Below are positions 4,814 to 6,149 of a stretch of 6,149 nt of DNA, piece by piece. The position numbers were made by a program, and so were the translations under genes. The stretch covers positions 1 through 6,149 of the forward strand of contig JADLGT010000047.1 of assembly GCA_020849195.1 (NCBI GenBank). Direction: 5' to 3'. The notes under the pieces were generated by a model. It had not been told where the DNA came from, did not search any database, and worked only from the letters and a program-made list of their open reading frames with translations. The stretch comes from Bacteroidia bacterium (GTDB taxonomy: Bacteria; Bacteroidota; Bacteroidia; JABDFU01). Every line of letters starts with the position of its first letter. The stretch's first letter is position 1.

Positions 4814-6149
4814 CTAATGGGCATCAAGCCAATTGCTTCCTGTACCCATTCCTATCTCAATAGGAACAGCCATTAAAAGTGCTGTTTTCATGCGGTGTTC
4901 AATAATAGGCTTCACAATTTCCAGTTCATCCTTATGTACATCAAACACCAATTCATCGTGTACCTGAAGCAGCATTTTTGAACGCATTTTTTTAGAAATA
5001 AAATCTTTATGAATATTTATCATTGCAATTTTAATCATGTCGGCAGCCGAACCCTGTATAGGTGCGTTAATGGCATTTCGTTCGGCAAAACCGCGAACGG
5101 TTGCGTTTCCCGAATTTATATCGCGCAGATATCGGCGACGGCCGAGTATAGTTTCAACATAGCCTTTTTGGCGGGCGTTTTCAATACTTAAATCCATATA
5201 GTCTTTTACAAGCGGGTATTTTTGAAAATAATTTTCGATGATAGCTGCCGCTTCTTTCCGTGGAATGGATAAACGTTCGGACAACCCGAAAGCAGAGATG
5301 CCGTAAATAATACCAAAGTTGACCATCTTCGCATTTCTTCGCATATCGCCGGTTACAGCATTTAGTTCAACAGTGTAAACTTTAGCTGCAGTTGCTGCAT
5401 GAATATCTTGACCGCTGTTAAAAGCCTCAATCATTGCCGGATCTTTGCTCAACTCGGCCATAATCCGTAATTCGATTTGCGAATAATCGGCCGACAACAA
5501 GGTGTATTGTTCGGATCGTGGAATAAAAGCTTTACGAATTTCTCTGCCGCGTTCGGTGCGAATAGGAATGTTCTGCAGATTTGGATTGTCGGAACTAAGC
5601 CGCCCGGTTACCGCAACAACCTGATTATAGGTTGTGTGAATTCGGCCTGTGCGGGGGTTTACAAGCGTAGGTAATGAATCAACATAAGTGTTTTTTAATT
5701 TAACCAATTCGCGGTAGTCAAGTATTTTTCCTACTATTTCATGCTTGTTCACCAACTTGATTAATATATCTTCTCCTGTTGCGTATTGTCCCGTTTTAGT
5801 TTTTTTCGGCTTATCTGTAATTTTCAATACATCAAATAAAATTTCTCCAACTTGTTTGGGCGAAGAAATGTTAAACGATGTTCCTGCTTGTTTTTGTATT
5901 TGGCTTTCAACATCAACAATATCTTTTTCAAGATTTGTAGAAATTTGTTTCAATGTATGCGTGTCGAGCCGAATGCCTTCCGATTCCATATCCGATAAAA
6001 CCTGTATAAGCGGCACTTCCACCTCTTCGAACAATTTAGCCACATGTGCCTGCTGAAGCATGGGCTCAAATTTTTTTTTTAATTGAAATGTAATATCCGC
6101 ATCTTCGGCGGCGTAATCAACCAGCAAATCAACCGGCACATTTCGCATA
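4814..6149 (-). CDS. polA: DNA polymerase I, C-terminal part (5' end off window)
   Basis: The window holds 444 complete codons ending in TAG at 4814-4816; the true start lies beyond the right edge, so the ATG at 6148 is internal. Residue numbers count from that ATG. YAAEDAD at 12-18 is the Exo III motif of the 3'-5' proofreading domain (E. coli Tyr497 and Asp501 equivalents), the only part of that domain visible. The polymerase domain follows: TGRLSSDNPNLQNIP (181-195), motif A DYSQIELR (221-228, catalytic D221), O-helix RRNAKMVNFGIIYG (270-283, with Lys274, Phe278, Tyr282), ERNAINAPIQGSAAD (356-370) and motif C VHDELVF (396-402, D398). All key residues are intact. The enzyme fills gaps and replaces RNA primers during repair and lagging-strand synthesis in the cytoplasm. 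Family members are usually about 900-950 residues, so roughly half is missing here because of the window edge. No sign of damage was seen. Confidence 0.97.
   Translation of the reverse strand, partial: MRNVPVDLLVDYAAEDADITFQLKKKFEPMLQQAHVAKLFEEVEVPLIQVLSDMESEGIRLDTHTLKQISTNLEKDIVDVESQIQKQAGTSFNISSPKQVGEILFDVLKITDKPKKTKTGQYATGEDILIKLVNKHEIVGKILDYRELVKLKNTYVDSLPTLVNPRTGRIHTTYNQVVAVTGRLSSDNPNLQNIPIRTERGREIRKAFIPRSEQYTLLSADYSQIELRIMAELSKDPAMIEAFNSGQDIHAATAAKVYTVELNAVTGDMRRNAKMVNFGIIYGISAFGLSERLSIPRKEAAAIIENYFQKYPLVKDYMDLSIENARQKGYVETILGRRRYLRDINSGNATVRGFAERNAINAPIQGSAADMIKIAMINIHKDFISKKMRSKMLLQVHDELVFDVHKDELEIVKPIIEHRMKTALLMAVPIEIGMGTGSNWLDAH

Noticed and set aside
1..6149. CRISPR array, tRNA or rRNA genes
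   Set aside because: No regularly spaced identical DNA repeats and no cloverleaf or rRNA-like stretches were seen; the solenoid repeats are protein-level only.

Overview
The window looks like chromosomal DNA of a Bacteroidota (Bacteroidetes) bacterium, probably recovered as a genome or metagenome contig. Three things support this. A large secreted protein carries the LPIELL-type module and YPNP start of a type IX secretion system (T9SS) C-terminal sorting domain. Candidate promoters resemble the Bacteroidetes -7 box TAnnTTTG. Shine-Dalgarno sequences are absent or weak in AT-rich spacers. Genus cannot be decided from this sequence.

Layout, left to right. Bases 1-2769 (minus strand) are one uninterrupted reading frame of 923 codons that runs off the left edge. 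It encodes a secreted multidomain protein: signal peptide, N-terminal beta-sandwich-like domain, Ig/PKD-like domain, a solenoid of 22-23-residue repeats, a truncated first LPIDLL module, about 107 residues resembling the end of a right-handed beta-helix protein, a second complete LPIELL module, and the beginning of the sorting domain. Bases 2770-3104 are non-coding and hold a candidate promoter, a run of ten G and a GC-rich palindrome. Bases 3164-4303 (plus) encode a standalone AAA ATPase of the DUF4143 type with a winged-helix segment and a PD-(D/E)XK-like C-terminus. It is preceded by a regular array of three ATTTGTCG half-sites, 16 bp apart in alternating orientation. Bases 4313-4714 (minus) are a wreck: the 5' end of a paralogue of the large secreted gene, joined out of frame to the last 35 codons of an RNase HI gene. 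Bases 4814-6149 (minus) are the C-terminal 444 residues of DNA polymerase I, whose 5' end lies beyond the right edge.

How the parts relate. polA is housekeeping. The ATPase sits convergently against the broken secreted gene and is bracketed by direct repeats (2602-2671 and 4550-4619), the homologous 5' coding segments of the two secreted genes. Together with the in-frame chimera near 711 and the RNase HI tail near 4440, this makes the stretch from 390 to 4715 a rearranged accessory segment next to a conserved gene. The alternative is contig misassembly at repeated secreted-protein modules. No RNA genes, CRISPR arrays or transposases were seen.
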